A stretch of 23,490 nucleotides of DNA from Plakobranchus ocellatus (lineage: Eukaryota > Mollusca > Gastropoda > Plakobranchidae). The stretch is taken from assembly GCA_019648995.1 (NCBI GenBank), contig BLXT01004186.1, positions 1,205,359-1,228,848 of the forward strand, in the 5' to 3' direction. Numbering within the stretch: the first letter of the stretch is position 1; the number at the start of each line of letters is the position of its first letter. Of the stretch, positions 21,728-23,490 are shown in pieces. The notes beneath the pieces are model-generated. The model was not told where the DNA came from. It was given only the letters and a program-made list of their open reading frames with translations, and did not search any database. The translations under genes and the position numbers were made by a program.

Positions 21728-22598
21728 CTGCCAGTGCACACATATATACATACGTTAGAAAACGACGTTTTAATAAAAAAAAAAGTGTTTTCAAAGTTAA
21801 AGGAATGCAAGGGAACCAGGAGTAAAATCCTGAGGTTTTTTTAGGTGGCATTGCCTTTTTGCTTTTGCCGAGCGTTCTGAGATCTAACTACCCAATTGGT
21901 ACTGGATGGACACAAAGAGACAGAAAAAAATTTGTTTGTCCTGACAACTGATTGAATTGCTAACTTCTGATGCTCACCATCTACTGTCTAAACGTTTGTT
22001 GATTTTAAACTTCAGAGAATTCACCCACTGTCTAAATGTTTGTTGACTTAAAACTTCAGAGAATTCAAACTAAAAAAGTAATTGAAATAGTATTAATGAT
22101 GAAGGAAGAAAGTACATGTACTGGGTGAAATAAATTTTGTTTACCACACTCCCTAAGTCTCAAAATGACTCTAGGGGAAAAAAATCACAGATTACAATCT
22201 AAAAACCAAACTAAACAAAACTAAAAAAAACCACTTTTTTCTAAACCTTTTTGTTCTGCTGCAAAATATATCATATCTTGGTGCCACTACAATATTTTCT
22301 CTTCTTATTTTCCATTCTGATGTTACAATTTCAAGCTTAAAACCTCACCCAAGTGGTGAGTTTATGAAAACTAACAATGGTATCTTTGTTCACTACAGGC
22401 AGCTTGAGTGATTTGCTTTTCTTTCCTTCATTATCATAGATACCATGATTGCATGCACATAACATGTGATTCCTTTTCCCATGGCCTGGCACCCTTTTAA
22501 ATGAATGCAAATGATAAAATGGAAACTAAGGAAAAAAAAATCAAAATCAGCAAACTTGGCAGTAAATGTTGTCATGAAAAGATAGTGACATTACGAAC
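21728..22598 (-). other. Rab35-like gene intron before the proximal last exon
   Basis: 871 bp bounded by the donor GTTCGT and the acceptor CTGGCAG (transcript sense). It contains a 44-bp tandem duplication at 21983-22070. No coding or RNA feature seen. Confidence 0.8.
21983..22070. repeat. tandem duplication, 44-bp period, two copies
   Basis: 21983-22026 and 22027-22070 share ACTGTCTAAA(C/T)GTTTGTTGA and AAACTTCAGAGAATTCA with a handful of differences. Confidence 0.88.
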
Positions 22599-22723
22599 CT
22601 CTTCAACATTTTTGTTCTCTTTGGCACTTGTTTCAAATAGTTGAATCTGCATTCTTTCAGCAAATCTCTCGGCATCTTGTGTCAATACCACTTTTCTTTC
22701 TGGGTCATCATCTTTGTTTCCAA
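22599..22723 (-). CDS. RAB35: Rab35-like small GTPase, exon with NKxD-like and ETSAK motifs (partial gene)
   Basis: A 125-bp exon on the - strand that starts with TT of a split Val codon after TTATTTTTAG and ends GAAGAG|GTTCGT in phase 0. It reads VGNKDDDPERKVV, then LTQDAERFAERM, IQLFETSAKENKNVEE. The GNKDD segment is the G4 guanine-specificity motif and ETSAK is G5. DDPERKVV and IQLFETSAKEN are characteristic of Rab35 rather than Rab1 or Rab8. Rab35 acts at the plasma membrane and recycling endosomes in endocytic recycling, phosphoinositide control and cytokinesis (family knowledge). Exons for the P-loop and switch regions are not in the window and must lie past the right edge. The donor GTTCGT is weak, which suits regulated choice between the two downstream last exons. 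Confidence 0.93.
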
Positions 22724-23038
22724 CTAAAAATAAGAATAGCATAAAAACACAGTTTACTTTACGGTATGAAAATATCAGAATTAGTGAGCTACACTGTTCA
22801 GTAAATTTCTTAAAATAATTTGAAGAAAAAAATGAAGGCTTACACATTTCAGAAAAGTGAAGGGGAGGGAAAAGTAGAAGAGAGAGAGATGGCTGAAGAA
22901 AAGAAGGAAAAAGGCAAAGGAGAAGACATACATATACAAATACCCATAAAGAAACAGGCTGGCAAGAGACAACCTTCCTTCCCCAACACACACATAAAAA
23001 CAAAACAAAAAAAAAGAAATATGGTAGAGTTTTCTATA
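22724..23038 (-). other. upstream intron of the Rab35-like gene, pyrimidine-rich in transcript sense
   Basis: The + strand is strongly purine-rich from about 22830 to 22925, so the transcript would carry a long pyrimidine tract roughly 100-200 bases upstream of the exon. Frames of 75-102 codons over it reflect composition, not coding. Confidence 0.6.
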
Positions 23039-23108
23039 CAGTGCACACCTGATAATTCGACATCAAAGGGACCAGGCCACACATGTCGAATTAAAAGAAT
23101 GTCAAATT
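23039..23108 (+). mobile_element. probable pogo/Tigger-like (Tc1-mariner) element terminus
   Basis: TA at 23037-23038 is followed by CAGTGCACACCTGATAATTCGA, with GACATC next: a CAGT start and a GATAATTCGA word typical of pogo-type ends. Subterminal copies of the same word follow: AATTCGACAT at 23054-23063, its exact inverse ATGTCGAATT at 23083-23092, and a one-base variant at 23099-23108. No opposite end was recognised before the window closes, so it is either truncated or continues beyond it. Confidence 0.4.
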
Positions 23109-23490
23109 GTGAGAAAAACGAGCCATAGAGTGAAAAAAAAAAAAAGAAAAAAGAGGGGGAAGGGCGCGCGCTTCAATTATTAATTATTAAATATAACATC
23201 GCTAACACGGTCTTCTCCCTCGTCGTCAGCTATGCACACACACTCATGCACATGAGTGGTACCTAGCGGGGGATGCCTGCCACTGCCATCCACGCATATT
23301 GCAGTGTTAAGTCTAGGCCAGAGAGCGTAGGCCTAGGCCCAGCCTAATGTCATACCTTTCCTCCTCTCCGGTGCACCCCCCACCCTTTATCCTAAACCAC
23401 ATCACTCCTGCAGTGACTCAACCACAATGAATAGTCTGTGTTATAACTTATCTGATAAATTAATTTTGCTTTGGAAGGTGGCCAGGCCAA
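23109..23490. other. right-edge sequence, probably Rab35 intron
   Basis: More GC-rich than the rest, with a GCGCGCGC run near 23164-23171, an 8-bp-arm palindrome CACTCATG-CA-CATGAGTG at 23241-23258 and a TAGGCCTAGGCC word near 23328. No Rab exon could be read on the - strand. It may be interior sequence of a transposon whose end is at 23039. Confidence 0.4.

Noticed and set aside
21575-21844. 89-codon + strand frame over the proximal Rab35 exon, with a signal-peptide-like start
   Set aside because: It is the antisense shadow of the Rab35 last exon (Leu/Ala-rich because the exon is Lys/Gln/Ala-rich). It has no independent support.
22572-23003. 143-codon - strand open frame taken as one protein
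   Set aside because: Only 22599-22723 is coding. The upstream part is intronic pyrimidine-rich sequence before a clear TTATTTTTAG acceptor, and the end reads past the donor.

Overview
The window is eukaryotic nuclear DNA. It is AT-rich, dense in A/T homopolymer runs, and its genes are broken into short exons with GT/AG splice sites. Intron sizes, a tRNA-derived SINE, a piggyBac-type MITE and scattered 'taggccta'-type words suggest a marine invertebrate, perhaps a mollusc or another lophotrochozoan. That placement is inference. Nothing in the window looks prokaryotic.

Two protein-coding genes can be supported and they converge. On the + strand, about 1.29-6.34 kb, is a complete or near-complete ETFBKMT/METTL20-type gene (mitochondrial protein-lysine methyltransferase acting on the electron transfer flavoprotein beta subunit). 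Three exons are secure (3433-3665, 5030-5160, 5647-5999) and join in phase. A tentative first exon at 1370-1459 would supply the mitochondrial presequence and bring the protein to about 268 residues. An AATAAA follows the stop codon. On the - strand, about 16.5-22.7 kb, is the 3' half of a Rab35-type small GTPase gene. The exon carrying the guanine-binding NKxD-like and ETSAK motifs (22599-22723) is followed by two alternative last exons of identical length (21596-21727 and 17234-17365). Each encodes a different 43-residue C-terminus ending in a Cys-Cys prenylation signal. The 5' exons of this gene lie beyond the right edge.

The two tandem terminal exons are the most interesting content. They share phase, length and about half of their residues, but differ in the hypervariable membrane-targeting tail. 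The proximal copy has a weak acceptor and the distal copy a strong one, and both compete for one weak donor. The interval between them also holds a perfect 24-bp hairpin and a GC-rich, miRNA-precursor-like imperfect hairpin.

The roughly 10 kb between the genes has no convincing coding sequence. It holds a tRNA-derived SINE (6484-6682), a 394-bp piggyBac-like MITE flanked by TTAA (7150-7543), an inverted SINE relic (about 10622-10722) and many A-tracts. At the right edge is one end of a probable pogo/Tigger-like element (from 23039). Other repeats are a 62-bp imperfect palindrome near 2.85 kb, a 113-bp tandem duplication beside the distal Rab35 exon, and a 44-bp duplication near 22.0 kb.
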